A model generated the notes under the pieces. The model made no database searches and was not told where the DNA came from. It saw only the letters and a program-made list of their open reading frames with translations. A program made the position numbers and the translations under genes. From Sternotherus odoratus (taxonomy: Eukaryota; Chordata; Testudines; Kinosternidae): DNA of 64,000 nucleotides. The stretch is taken from contig JAVMKO010000001.1 in NCBI GenBank assembly GCA_032164245.1, forward strand, positions 247,017,644 through 247,081,643. The letters are read 5' to 3'. Of the stretch, positions 22,765 to 35,209 are shown one piece after another (positions within the stretch are counted from its first letter, which is position 1; each line of letters begins with the position of its first letter).

Positions 22765-25641
22765 TTCAGTGTTTTCTAATGATGTAATACTCTTCATGCT
22801 TTCAGAACATTTAGCTTTTTGACTAAGAGATTGAAGAACATGACTAGTTGCTAACTAATTTCAGCAGTACTTCAATCAAACTTAATTACTGAATATTTTG
22901 TGTCTAGTTTCAGGTGTGGTCACATCTTTGAGATTGCTACATCAAATGTTGTAAATGACCCTGTTTGTTGTTCAGATGTAGAGACATTCTGTGATAATGT
23001 CTTAGGTCTTTTAGCAGGATTTGTTTGCTACAATTAATTAATGACTCCTGATATTACCTGCCTGCCATTGCTTTAAAGTTGTTTAGATCTTTTATGATGT
23101 GGTGACTTTCTTTTGCATTTGGGATCTCCTATAAACACAGTGCAGAATCACTGCTGTATTTATGGCATTTCTTAGGGGTGTTATTTTGGCACTGTGATCT
23201 CTGATATCTGTATGTCTTTTAATAATGTGAATAGATAGGATCATTAACCTCATTTCCAAAAACCTCATGGTTGTTGAAAGATCTGCAACAAAATTAGAAA
23301 ATGTCAACATTTTAGATTTTCACTATTCACTTGAACTTTAGATAATAGTTCTCATTTCATGAAAAAAGTGGAAATTTTCTCTCAGAACAATTCAGTTTTT
23401 GAGGAAAAGCTTCAAAAATATTGACATTTTAATGGCATTTAGTAATTTTTTCATGTTTTGACATGCAAACTGCACCCTTCCAGAAAAATGTTGTGATGAG
23501 CTGCACTTTATGCCGCCACATACAATTTGAATGAAATTGTACCTTTTTTTAAAATTTACAATTTAATTAGAAAATACTTATGACCCAGCCTCTGACCCTG
23601 ATCTTGCAATCTGCACTTCTTTGCCAGATTTCTGGGTCCATTGGTGTGAATATGTATTACTCGGTATAGATGCAGTGGGTCCGTCCATGAGAAGCAGCTT
23701 ACAGTATCCTAGACTCGGTCACAGTTGTTATGTAGAACACAAAATGCCCAGGTCCACTTGTCTATTTCTCTTCCAGCTCAGGTTGTATTTTCAGTACTAT
23801 ACAACTGTTCATTCTCTCAAGAAATGATTTGGTGCAAGTGTCTGGTATTTTGCTCAACTTTGAATCAACGCAATAACAAGTTGAGAGAGAATCCTGGGGA
23901 CAATAATATTATGCCTCTATAAATGCCTTTGCTACACACACCTGTAATGTCACCAGATGAGTTACCAGATGGAAATCCTTGCTTATTAAAATTAAAGCTT
24001 TGGGTTTTCATTGCCTCACATTTAAATTAATGAATGTCATTCAGTTTCTTTGGGCGTTGTGGACATTTATCAAATAAATGGCAATTCTCAGAGTGCAGCA
24101 ACTGGGATGTTGAATATACCAAGCTTTCAGGGGACACTGCTGCTCCCTGACCTGAATTAATTATCTGAGAAATCTTCTAGACAAAAGTCCTGTAATACAG
24201 TTTGAGCACAAGGCACCAGGTTCTTCCCCATTCACTGACTCCTACCCCTGGCATGCAGACACACTTTTGTTGGGTGAAGAAATGGCTCACAGCACTCAGG
24301 TGATTAAATCTGGGTTCATTGAGGAAAATGGTAAAGACATCCCAAAGACATCAACGAGGTCAAGATTTCACTAATGATTGGGAGAATCACGCATGGACTC
24401 TCTGAATCTTGTCCAGTGGCATCATGTGGCTTCTTCTGCCTTCAGGAGGTTCTGCACCTGTGGGGTAAGTGGACTGGATTTGGCCCATAGTTAACTGGGA
24501 TAATATTACGTTAATTTGCCTAATAGTAGACAATCTTTCTTTTCTTTGTTAAATTAAACACACACACGTATACATACACATATAAACTGATGCTTTTTCT
24601 TTAAAAGTAAATTCCCCATAGTACCACTTATTTTTCTACTTTGACCATCACTATCAGTTGGCAGGAACAGCTGCTATTGCTTCAACTACAATATACAACA
24701 TCAAATCCATGTATGGGACATTCTCACATAAAAGTAACATATACTGCAGCAGGTTCTAAAGCCCCTGTAAGATACTCTAACAGGTTCTCCTACTTGTGTG
24801 TAGAAACACTGACATTTTCCCCCCAGAGATCTCAAAGTTGTTACCGGTAGCTGCAACAATAAGTTTATTGTACAAAGAACTGTTCCTACAACGTTTCCAT
24901 AGTAAAATGTTGTCAGAGATGATCCTAGACAGTTGGGAGAGAGGCTCTAACAGTGGAGTATAGAAAGGCAGTTTCATTTTGGCAGATGAATTTCAATACT
25001 GCCCTCTTCCTTGGGAACTAGAAAGCAATAACAAAAGATCAGTCCTTGTTTTCCCACTGGTAATAATTGTGTTTTGTTGCTCCTTCAGGACAGTGATAGC
25101 CTATGATGTTTTAATATTAACAGCTTTATTCTGATGAGTTCACAGCTCCATCCATTAGTATTAATTAGTTATATAGCAGCATGTGGATTGACAGATCTTA
25201 ACACCCCTCTCTCCAGGGGTTAATATCAATTAATTCAGAAGAAGAAAAAAAGAGAGTGGAGGAAGATGAAACTTGCATTGAAAAGTCTCTCATCCTCTGC
25301 CTCCCTCCTTTGTTTTGGGTTTTTTTCTTTTCTTTTGCTAGGAATTATGTACAATTGAATTTCATGACTCAACAGTCACAATAATAATAAAAAAAGCTCT
25401 TACAAAATATAGGTTAAGAGAAATTAAGAGTTCACAGCTCATCTCTGAACTATGGCTAATTAGTGGATTTAGTATCTGTGATGAGCACACAATGACTACT
25501 TGCTGCCAACCTCTAGAGGATGTGGTTTATCTTCTTATTGTGACCTATGCCATGAAATGGTAAACCAAAGTGTATTGATTATCAGAGTAAAAAATTAACT
25601 TCAGCTGCAAAATGTTGAGCTTCCTTCAGTATCTGGTATTG
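22765..25641. other. No gene recognised
   Basis: AT-rich, with an (AC)/(AT) patch at 24.56-24.59 kb. Frames are under 75 codons and without domain resemblance. Confidence 0.5.
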
Positions 25642-25751
25642 GATGAATTCCCTTTCCCAGCAGCCCCCTTCTTTTGCCGGCTGCTTTAGGTATACTTCTG
25701 CTATATATTTTCATTACTTAGAGCAGAAGCAAAAGGGATTTTATAGTATTG
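25636..25751. repeat. Chimeric templated insertion (two donors)
   Basis: Segment 25643-25684 equals 22566-22607 with one difference in 42 bp. Segment 25685-25748 equals 27219-27282 over 64 bp with no difference. Both are in the same orientation as their donors and abut exactly. GTATTG flanks the block on both sides (25636-25641 and 25746-25751). It has no TIR, poly(A) or transposon signature. It looks like repair filler copied from two places, one inside the solo LTR. Confidence 0.85.
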
Positions 25752-25976
25752 TACTCCCACAGCTGTTCTGCACTGGGCTCTAGTATCAGCTGTCACAACC
25801 TAACTAAGATTATTCCTCATGTGTCCTGGATGTCCCGAACAGAAAAAAAAAAAAGATGGTACCACAGGAAGTGATGATAGTGATTTAAAGATCCCAGAAA
25901 CAAAGGTTGAGCAGGACAATAATGATTTAGAGTCAAAACTTGCTGTCAGTGAAATGAGCAGGAAGTCCTACACCTT

Positions 25977-26050
25977 TCATAGAATCATAGAATATCAGGG
26001 TTGGAAGGGACCTCAGGAGATCATCTAGTCCGACCCCCTGCTCAAAGACC
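25977..26050 (-). mobile_element. CR1 LINE 3' terminus, young-looking
   Basis: The plus strand reads TCATAGAATCATAGAATATC, GGTTGGAAGGGACCTCAGG, ATCATCTAGTCCGACCCCC and TGCTCAAAG, very close to the CR1 3'-end consensus in antisense. It includes the terminal octamer repeats at left. It stops abruptly at about 26050, a severe 5' truncation. Confidence 0.92.
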
Positions 26051-26415
26051 TCAAACATAAACGCTTTCTGTCCAACATGGATATGTAATTAGGTATTGTG
26101 CACAGCTGGCCTAAGGCTTAGGAGAGGATGGGTGAATTTTTAAGAGATACTGCAAAATAAAATGACTAATTTTGCTCAGATTGTTTGTGTGTGGGTGTGA
26201 TTTTATAGATCCCTTAATCCTCCAATGTAGAATTTGGGTCTCAGTCTTTTCTTCCTCTCTAGATGTGCAATTGCCTTACATTGGATTAGCGGGGCTGTGA
26301 ATTCCAGATCTTATAGTTCTAGTGTTACTGAATCAGGATCGGGTGGCCACTGTATTTAAAAGGTAGTAAGACCAGCTGTGCTTTAGAGTCAGATATTCAG
26401 AGGCTTGCAGGGATA

Positions 26416-26586
26416 GATTTTTAAAGGTATGTAGATGCCTAACAAAGGAGATAGGTATTTTCAAGAGCATCAGAGTACTTGCCTTCCTTTGATATCAATA
26501 GGAGATAGACACCTAACAGATTCTGAAACTTCCAGTAGGTGCCTTTTTACTTCCATGGGCACCTAAATACCTTTTTGAAATGTGGT
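26416..26586. repeat. Foldback repeat (GGTATGTAGATGCC / GGGCACCTAAATACC)
   Basis: The left arm TTTTTAAAGGTATGTAGATG and right arm GGGCACCTAAATACCTTTTT are approximate reverse complements about 130 bp apart. The interior (GATAGGTATTTTCAAGAGCA) follows a palindromic amniote MITE I recall. Confidence 0.6.
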
Positions 26587-27218
26587 GATGAAGGGACATT
26601 TTTACAATGTGTTGAACACTCTCTCCTTTCCAAATAAAGTCAATGTGAATTAAGGGTGTTCAGTACCTTACATGACTGGGCTCTAAGTGAGGAAAATATA
26701 TCACATACAGTTTGTGTGTATGTGTTTGTGCAAACAAACTATCAGAACAGCTTACCTGCTCATTATGCATTTCTTTTTCTGTTTGGTGTTTGCATAGGGG
26801 CAATGATTAGGAACTGGGAAAATAAAGAATCATTAATTCATGGCTGAGCCAGTGACATATGATGCACAGTTTGATATCCCATAGGTTCATTGTCCCTGAA
26901 TCCCAACTACAGAAACTTCTGAGAATTCTGTGCCTAATACTTATGATTTCTTCTTGTGGTGAGCTGATCCTATGATCGTACATTCATTACAGTATAAACA
27001 TGTAGGAAACACTTGTTACAGCACCCATCTACTAATATTAGAAGGTGTGTATATTTTCTGGGAACACTTCCTCTAGAACACCAGTTCTTACATGAATCCC
27101 TCTCAAGATGCTGCAGGATATGCAAGATTTTCTCAGCAGCACCAGAGAGTTGCATATAAGGGTTCCAAATGGAAGTTTTTAGCACTACTTTTGTACCATA
27201 AGTTACAACTGTGCTTAA

Positions 27219-27282
27219 TTTAGGTATACTTCTGCTATATATTTTCATTACTTAGAGCAGAAGCAAAAGGGATTTTATAGTA
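27219..27282 (+). repeat. Donor copy of the 64-bp duplicated segment
   Basis: Identical to 25685-25748 (begins TTTAGGTATACTTCTGC, ends GGGATTTTATAGTA). It ends where the palindromic repeat at 27284 starts. Confidence 0.85.
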
Positions 27283-27283
27283 C

Positions 27284-27348
27284 AGATCATCAGCTGGTAT
27301 AAATCAGGAAGTCGATAGAGCTATGCTGATTTATACCAACTGAGGACC
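27284..27348. repeat. Palindromic CAGCTGGTATAAATCAG repeat
   Basis: ATCAGCTGGTATAAATCAG and CTGATTTATACCAACTGAG are inverted halves around GTCGATAGAGCTATG. A decayed relative lies at 48.51-48.57 kb. Confidence 0.65.
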
Positions 27349-27440
27349 TCACATTATATTTGTTAGTTGCAAAGTTATGGGACTGTTTCTGCCACTCAGC
27401 ACCTTACTCTCTGAGTTGTATTACTGATTTTGATATATGA

Positions 27441-27488
27441 CAACTTGTGAAGAAGGGTACTATTCAACTTGGGAAGAAGAGTACTACT
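27441..27488. repeat. 24-bp tandem duplication
   Basis: Unit 1 (27441-27464, CAACTTGTGAAGAAGGG...) and unit 2 (27465-27488, CAACTTGGGAAGAAGAG...) differ at three sites. A third CAACT starts the next bases. Confidence 0.8.
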
Positions 27489-28733
27489 CAACTCTCTCCT
27501 TCCCACTCCACACATTTACTTTTAGTTACTTAATTGGTACATAACTGAACTTTTTTCAGATCTGTTTAGCTCATACCTAGATTTATCATATAAGCAATAG
27601 GTTTTTATCATGATATATTTTGAATATGTTATGTACTGGATTAGATTCAGTTATTTGAGTGATAAAACTATTTTAGAGGCTTACACATCAAAGTTTTAAG
27701 ATACAACATTCTCCAAACTCTTTCTTGAACTTATTTTTCATCAGTAAGAATAGGGATTTTCCCCCCTGTCTTAGCTGTCAAAAATACAGTGATGCAAACT
27801 AGTTGGATAACTAGGTCATTTTTGTCAACCAAATTATTTTTCATTTATTTTTTATTTTTAATCTCCTAACTGCAGAGTATAGCTGATGGGCTTTTGTAAT
27901 GTTTTATGTATAATGTTGATATACATCAATTATTTCAGCAGCAAACATTTAATGCTAAGCTGATTGCAAAGTATTGCTTACCTTGCCAGAAGACAAAAAG
28001 AAAAAAAATGCTTTAAAGTTGGACAGTTCTTTAAGGAATTATCAAGAGCCTACAAGGACTAATATCCATTCGAAAATATGGAAATAAATTTAGCCTCATC
28101 CTGAGAAAGATACATAAGCTACTTTCAAAATGTGAACAAACCACTACTCCTGTGTTAAAAGGAGTGAAGAAATGGAGGCGGCAAATCAGACCAGAGCATG
28201 TTATAGTTTTAAAAAATCATTAATAGCTTAAAAGAGCTCATTACAAATAAGTCCTAAAACATTATATATTACATTTATTTATATTTTCAGTGTCACCACC
28301 ATCATTGTTATTTGTTATGAATTTATGGCCATTGTTGGGATGACTGGCTTCAGTGGGAGCTAAGCAGATGAGGGGAAAGAAATCAAGTTTAACAGAAGGT
28401 TAGATGTATAGCAGAGGTGGACAGAAAGTCCCAGTCATTGGTACCCGACTGGTCTCAAACAAATGTAGCCTCATCGCTGGGAACACATATATGTTTTGAA
28501 GAAAATAAGAGTTTTAATTAAGTCAAAATGAACCCCATGCTCCTTGCATAAGAGAATGGGAATAAAACAATTGAATCTGGTTGGGTACTGTCAGATCTGG
28601 AGGAGAAATTGTGTGGAAGCATGATCCCTTTACTTCTGAGCTCTGCAGAAGTTCCTCTACGAGGGCTTCATGGATGGAGAGATGGCCAAACAGGGGTGTG
28701 CTGCTCATGCTCCATCAGATTCTACCTCCACAA
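27489..28733. other. No feature recognised
   Basis: AT-rich unique-looking sequence with no frame above about 60 codons and no repeat termini. Confidence 0.5.
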
Positions 28734-29989
28734 TAAGGGTATGTCTTCACTACAGCAGTAGGTCGATTTCCCTTAAGTCGATTTTCTAAAGCAGACAGCA
28801 TAAAGTCGACTTAGTGCATCCCCACAAAGCACAGCAGGTCGACAGTGTCTGTCCTTACAACTTTTGCAAGGGTCGACATAGCGAGAATTGCACTGTGGGT
28901 AGGTTCCGGGAGTCCCCAGCAGGCACCACCTTTCGGGGCAGCCGGGCATGCTCCCCAGGGGACCAGCCACCAGTCCGAGCAGCTCTGCGGGCCCCGTGTC
29001 CGCCCGAGCAGCCCCGCACCGGCTCCCCCTGCCTGAGCAGCTCCGCGGACCCACCCGTGCCCGCCCAAGCTGGTCCGCGGACACACACACACCCCGCCCG
29101 CAGGAGCAGCCCCGCGCCGGCTCCCCCCACTCGCCCGAGCAGGTCTGCAGACACTCCCCCCTCCGGAGCAGCCCCGCGCCGGCTCCCCCCACCTGCCCGA
29201 GCAGCTCCGCGGACCCTCCCCCCTGCCTGCAGGAGCAGCCCCGTGCCGGCTCCCCCCGCTCGCCCGAGCAGGTCTGCAGACCCCGCAGGTCCGCAGACCC
29301 CCCCCCCCTCCGGAGCAGCTCCGCGCCGGCTCCCCCCACCTCACCCGAGCAGGTCCGCGGACCCCCGTGTCCGCCCGAGCAGCCCCGTGCCGGCTCCCCC
29401 GCGCCCGCCCGAGCAGCTAGCTCCACGCCAGCTCCCCCCCGCCCGCCCGAGCAGCTCTGCGGACCCCTGCTCAGGCGGGCTGGGGGGTCCGCGGACCTGC
29501 TCGGGTGGGGTGGGGGGTGCCAGCGCGGGGCTGCTCCAGCGGGGACGGGGGTCCGCGGACCTGCTTGGGTGGGGGGGAGAGCCGGCGCGGGGCTGCTCCA
29601 GCGGGTGTGGGGGGGTCCACAGACCTGCTCGGGCGGGCACGGGGGTCTGCGGACCTGCTCGGGTGGGGGGGGGGAGTCAGCACGGAGCTAGCTGCTCGGG
29701 CGGTCGGGGGGGGGGGAGGGGGCTGCTCGGACTGCTAGCTGGTCCCCGGGGGAGCAAACGGGCATTGTGGCAGGTCGGAGGCTTGATGTCACATGCATAC
29801 TCATTAAATGACAATCGACCCAGAGAGGTCGATTTCAGCACTACTCCTCTCGTTAGGAAGGAGTACAGAAGTCGATTTTGAGGTCCCTTTAAATCAACTT
29901 TAATGGCATGCATGTGAGGACAGGTACATGTTTGTATCGACTTAATGTCGCTAAAGTCGACGTTAAGCCCTAGTGGGGACCAGCCCTAA
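28734..29989. mobile_element. Harbinger-like element, TAA TSD, GC-rich interior
   Basis: The element is 28737-29986 (1,250 bp). TAA flanks both sides (28734-28736 and 29987-29989), a PIF/Harbinger-type 3-bp TSD. The left end GGGTATGTCTTCACTA and the reverse complement of the right end, GGGCTGGTCCCCACTA, form a TIR. Both AT-rich flanks are studded with GTCGA/TCGAC motifs (AAGTCGACTT near left, AAGTCGACG near right). The middle 0.75 kb is a GC-rich repeat array listed separately. No transposase is seen, so it is non-autonomous. Confidence 0.75.
28975..29745. repeat. GC-rich VNTR in two inverted halves
   Basis: From 28975 to about 29466, units built on GCCCGAGCAG...CCGCGCCGGCTCCCCCC repeat with variation. 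From about 29467 to 29745 the same units run as reverse complement (GGACCTGCTCGGGTGGGG, GCGCGGGGCTGCTCC). The whole is a giant imperfect foldback with runs of C and G up to ten. Frames of 355, 247 and 217 codons across it are proline/alanine/serine- or glycine-rich on both strands, which marks them as repeat artefacts. Confidence 0.85.
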
Positions 29990-32900
29990 CTGTTAGTCAA
30001 ATCAACCTATGTTATGGTAAAGTCTACAGCAACCTGTGCAGATTCTTATTCCATGGCATAGAATGTATAGAATTCCAGGAAATGTGCTGCCAAGGAAAGG
30101 CAGGGAAATAGGGAAGTGGAAAGCAGGAGACAAGGCAGATATGAGAAGCAAGTGCCTCACACATTTCAAACAGGATCAGCAGGGTTAGACTCAGAACTTG
30201 CCATGTGTTAACAAAAGGAGGCCTAAAATAAGATTTTTTTCCTCTTCTCGCCTTCATTACAAATACACCATTCAGATCTAGTGTATATCTAGTGCATAGT
30301 CCTATAGGGATAGGACAGAGGCCATCTTGTGAATCCATGTTGACCACTGTCAGACATGTGGAGACAATGCCAAAGTCAATAACACACCATGAATCTGAGA
30401 AAGAGCAGAAGATAATGTGAAGTGACATAAGCCTCCCTAAAATTTCTTTTTAATGAATATTTAAACAGACCCAGAGGCTGACCTACAATTAATATGGATC
30501 GATGCAATATGCCATGTAAAATTACATGAAATCTTCAATGTCCCTGAGATTCAGATAGTCATTTCTGTTTTCAAGTATTACAAATATGAATTTAAAATAT
30601 GATTTTAAAACAATTTTAGTACTCTTGGAAGATTCATTACTGATCATCTTCAAGATTTACTGGAAGGGCTTTGGGAGAAGGTCCACACTGTATATTTCCT
30701 TTTTGAGGGTAAAGAAAAGATGGTGGTGATCCAAGTTGACAGAATAGATGGAGTTTTAGTAGAAATCCAGAATGAAAGAATAGATATGTTTTCTTTAGTC
30801 ACTATATAGTAAAATTGTTTAAAAGGAGAGTTAATATCAGAAAGATCCATATTTATTCATGTTTAAATGGAAGTTGGCTGCATATATTCTTGTAACCAAT
30901 TGTCATAATTGTCAAGGACTTCTAGGTATGTGTTTCCATACAAGATGTAGTGATTTAAATACAGAAATCCTGTATAGCAACTGAGACCTTTCAAAGGTTA
31001 CTAGTGTATCATTATTTGGAAATCTGAAATCTATTTATCTGTAATAGAAACACACATGCAATGAGAACTCAAAGTTCATTGACACCGTTTTTTTACAGCT
31101 GGGGTATGAAGATCAGGTAGAACTGTATGTTCATTCAAGCCACTGGGAAAATAGACATTGTAGTGCAGGTACATGAGAAGTGTTTAAGCCTTGGGAACAA
31201 ATATAGGAATTTATTTTTGATACTGAAACACTTTCATTTTAAATGACAAGAACAGAGAAAAAAAGTCCAAACTCCTTTATGGAATATTTGTACATATCAG
31301 ACAAACATTTAAGTCCACACACGCTTCCACTCATTCATTCAAGTAAACTTTCTCTTTGCAGCAGGCAGTATCCGTGCATTCCATTTCAATTAAAATATAA
31401 AGGAGCACATCAAATCATTCCTGCTTACATAGACAAGGCCACCTAGTGGCTTCTGTATGCCTACTGTACTCTGTCCTGGCACAACTGCTCCAGGCTTTGA
31501 TTAGTTTATCTTCCTCATGAGAGGCCCCGCCATGAAGAAAGGGACAGAGTGATAAGCTTTCCTGTTGTCTGTGGAAATCTGGTGGAGACCAGCTCTATTC
31601 TGATTGCTGGGTTACCTGAAATATACATTTTAGAAATCAAGAAAGCTCTTATTGTTGATGATCATATAGCTCATACTGGATACATCAAAACAATATGAAT
31701 CTTCTGTCAGTTGACTTAAGCAAGGATTAAAAGGTCCTTCTTTTAATCCATTAAATTTGTAAATAATAATTTTTCCGGTAGATTTCTTTTTCACTGTTAC
31801 CTATGTGTGTGACTGCTTAATTCTTTTCAGTTTATTTAATAGACCATCCTAATTTTCATACACTCTTATTTATTTCCTAGGCAGACGAAAATTACAGAGC
31901 ACAAGGGTGGATAATTTGTTGCGGGTAAACGGGGGTACATTTTCATAGATGCCTGGTTTGCTGGTAATCGGTTTTATGTCATGGTTTTGGTGCACTTTAG
32001 TTATATGTGGGTATTGACTTTTGACTTTAAGTTATGTCAAGGCTACCTACAGCATATGGATAAACATCCTTTTTCATTGTGTTTGTGTGTATGTGTGTGT
32101 GTGTAAATCTAAAGAAATAAGAGTAGCTTCCACTCACAATTACAGTGTGGTGCACAAATTAAATAATGATTAGCAGTCTGACTTGGTATAACTGAGACCT
32201 CTGTGACATGGGATCTAATTATCATATAAAATTAGATCAGGGCTCACTACAAAAATGGGGGTTCCCTTGTGAATAGGGGTTTGTGAAGTTAAGTGCTCAT
32301 TTTCAAGAGCACTGGGAGTCAAGAATCAAGGTGATATTTAAATGCTTATGTGTCCATATGTGATAACTAATAATAAGCTTTAATTACATGAATGAAAATG
32401 ACCAATTGGGTTAATTAAATCATTTTATCTTCCAATAGATTAGTTTCAGAAGATACATTCAAAATCTATCATTTCTGAACTTGTCTGGGTTTCTTAGTAA
32501 ATCCATAACCTACTAGAAGAGGGTTTACTTTTTTCTTACTGTTTTTATTACACTTTTAGTATACTGCTCCTTTTATTCCTGTCAAATGTACAGTAATAAG
32601 ACTAAAAGCCCATGACTTTGAAACTGAAAACCCTTACTCACATGAGTAACCCTTCCTAAACTGATAGTCACAGGGATAATTAATGCTAAATTCAGTGGGA
32701 CAACTCATCAGAGTAGGAGTTTAAGGGCTCATGACCTAAAATTATGGATATCATTAGTTGAGGTGTTCCTAGGTTTTGATTAGCTCTAGATTTTGATATA
32801 CCGAGGAAAAAATCTTCCAGATATGTAAAAGAAGCAATTTTATTGATTAAACAATTGAAACATTTGACCTATTAAAATGGTAGTGATATATCTTGTATCT

Positions 32901-33572
32901 CTTAAAACTGCTTAATTTTAATTCCATTTTTTTTTAAAAAAGCCTGACATAATCAGTTTTTCCCCTCATATTTATTCACAACATAAAACCCTCATCTAGG
33001 TTCAACTTAAAGGTCACAGAATAGGAGAAACTAATTCAAATGAACTAAGGACAACTTAAAATCAGTACAATTAAAATACAGGAAAATTATCAAGTTCTGT
33101 TATACGCAATATACCACTATAACATAAAATACTGAAACCATTATAAATGCATACTGTATTTCCAACTGGAAAATCTTAACCTTTTCGAAAGGACGTTAGA
33201 ATAATGAAAAAGCATGAGAGTTTGTATAAACAAACTTACTTGGTCCATGGGAATTTGAAAGTTCAAAACAGCTTTAGATGTCAGATTTTAATTTGCAGCA
33301 TGTCTACTCCTAATTAACCTAACTATGAAGCTGAACTAGAAAGTGAATGGGGGATGGGGGAGAGGAAAGGGAAGGGGAAGCATGTTTCCAGTACAACAGA
33401 TAAATAGCTAGCTATTACTTAGGCATTGTTTGTGGATAGCTCACCTCCCCTGAGATCTTTGAATGGGTTGTTTGGCAGTAATAAGTTTTCCCTCAGTGAG
33501 GAATTGCTTTTGCAAACATATAGTGCATTGAAAGGCCCTATTTGCTTGAAGACTATATACACTTGTAATTTG
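29990..33572. other. No gene recognised
   Basis: AT-rich DNA. The longest frame (30024-30428, minus, 134 codons) has no domain or signal. A short GT tract sits at 32.08-32.10 kb. No transposon ends were recognised. Confidence 0.5.
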
Positions 33573-33602
33573 CCTGTAAACTATAAAGGTATAGTTTACA
33601 GG
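33573..33602. repeat. Perfect 13-bp hairpin with 4-nt loop
   Basis: CCTGTAAACTATA (33573-33585), loop AAGG, TATAGTTTACAGG (33590-33602): the arms are exact reverse complements. There is no U-tract after it and no known family. Confidence 0.9.
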
Positions 33603-34938
33603 AGAAACCTAAAAAAGTATAATGGTCAGAAAAAATTCTATTCTTATGGTCAGAATCTGTTTTTTGAAGGTTTTCCTCTTTCTTAATGTCTCTTTCTTTA
33701 AGCTTTTAGAACCTTAAGGATGAACTGAGTTTCACCATTACTGGTGGGATTCAACCAGTTCCTTACTTCTGAAAGACACAGTATGTCCTGGCCAAAATTA
33801 CAGCTTTTATCATTTGAGTACAAAAGAGGTTTTTTTCTGGGAATTTACAAGTAAGTTTGGTTAATTAATTAATTACTCAACATTATTATTTTTTTTAAAA
33901 AAAAGTATTTTAAGAAATGCAATATCTGCTTTCAAACCATTTGTTTGTCTGTAAACAAAGTAACTGCCCACAGTTAAGTCACCACCAGCTCTTTCTAAGA
34001 AAGCACATTTATTCTTAAGGTAAAAGCATTACAGATAAAACATTGCAAACAATAAAAGAACCTGCATACATGCTATTAACCTTACCCCCATCTATGGCAA
34101 ATGATCAGTCCTTCCAACCCAACTAAGTTTTGGGCAGTTTCTGTGGTCATAAATTCATTACAGCCTCAGCTCAGAACAATCACAAACATGAAACTGTGAA
34201 TCACTCTTTTTATTTAGATTGGGCCTCTGATCTTGTCCTCATGTTACAGGTGATCAGCAGACAGTGGGCTTCCTCTCAGAGCACTGCTTAAAAAGGTTGG
34301 GTCCAGAGATGAAAAGTTGTCTTCCCCTCCTCCCAAGTATTTTCTAGGAGGGGAAATACTTTAAAAAGAAATTTAAGAGTCGGTGGAATCTCAAGATATT
34401 TCCCAGGGTTTACATTAACTATGTCTCCTCCTCAGAGATGTTACATACACTCCCATAATAATACATGCACATTTGCATGCTTAATACAAAACTCCTGAAA
34501 ATTAATTTTAAAAGGCTGAATTTAATTCAGTAAAGTTTTTCTTGGTAGTTGTCATATCTGTCACATAAACCTAACTTTGCCCTGTAGTAAAACCAGGAGA
34601 GAGAGGCAAAAAAGAAATAAAATCTAACGCCTCGTTAAAATATAACTTTATCTAAACTGTTACCACAAACACTAAAGTACCCAAATCCTAGTCATACAGT
34701 TATTGAATAGTGTCTCTGCAGGGTGATTTGGCTGCCTTAACTGTGCATTCTAAACTATAACATATTTGAATTTATCTTCTGTGTAAGTAGGATCTGAATG
34801 AATTCTTCCCTGACAGCGAGCTGGGAAGAGGGGAGACTTTAGGTGTGTTCATGTCACATGTCTGGTCCTACTCTGCTTAGATATCCAGCAGATAGAGCAA
34901 TGTGTTGCTCAGAGTAATCAATTATGGCAATCAACTAT
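33603..34938. other. No feature recognised
   Basis: AT-rich, with a (TTAA)n-like patch at 33.86-33.88 kb and an A/T tract at 33.89-33.90 kb. Confidence 0.5.
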
Positions 34939-35164
34939 GCCATTTCACTGACTGTGGTTGCCACTGGCCGCGGTTCTCCGTCCCGGTCCAATGGGGGCTG
35001 CGGGAAATGGCGGCCAGCACCGCTTCCTGCAGCCCCCATTGGACTGGGACAGAGAACTGTGGCCAGTGGGAGCTGTGGTCGGTGAAACGGCAAGTAAACA
35101 AACTGTCAGGGCCCACTAAGGGTGCTTACCCTGTGGTACCACATGCTAAGGTTGCCGATCCCTG
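34939..35164. mobile_element. hAT MITE, left end missing
   Basis: Same family as 20.2 kb: CCACTGGCCGCGGTTCTCC, CCAATGGGGGCTGCGGG, the inverted GCAGCCCCCATTGGACTGG, and right end TAAGGTTGCCGATCCCTG. The left TIR (CAGGGATCGGCAACC) is absent, with the sequence beginning at an internal GCCATTTCACTGAC. No TSD can therefore be tested. Confidence 0.85.
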
Positions 35165-35209
35165 GGTTACAATAACCTAAGTACTGAATGCAGGGGTAGT
35201 TAAATGTTA

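Noticed and set aside
25819..26028. 69-codon lysine-rich frame
   Set aside because: Ends inside the CR1 3' terminus and has no domain.
27441..27488. CRISPR-like repeat array
   Set aside because: Only two adjacent 24-bp units with no spacer. The genome is clearly vertebrate; no cas-like genes.
28814..29881. 355-codon open frame on plus (and 247- and 217-codon frames overlapping it on both strands)
   Set aside because: Lies across the GC-rich inverted VNTR. Proline/alanine/serine-rich one way and glycine/arginine-rich the other, with simultaneous long frames on several frames. This is a composition artefact, not a protein.
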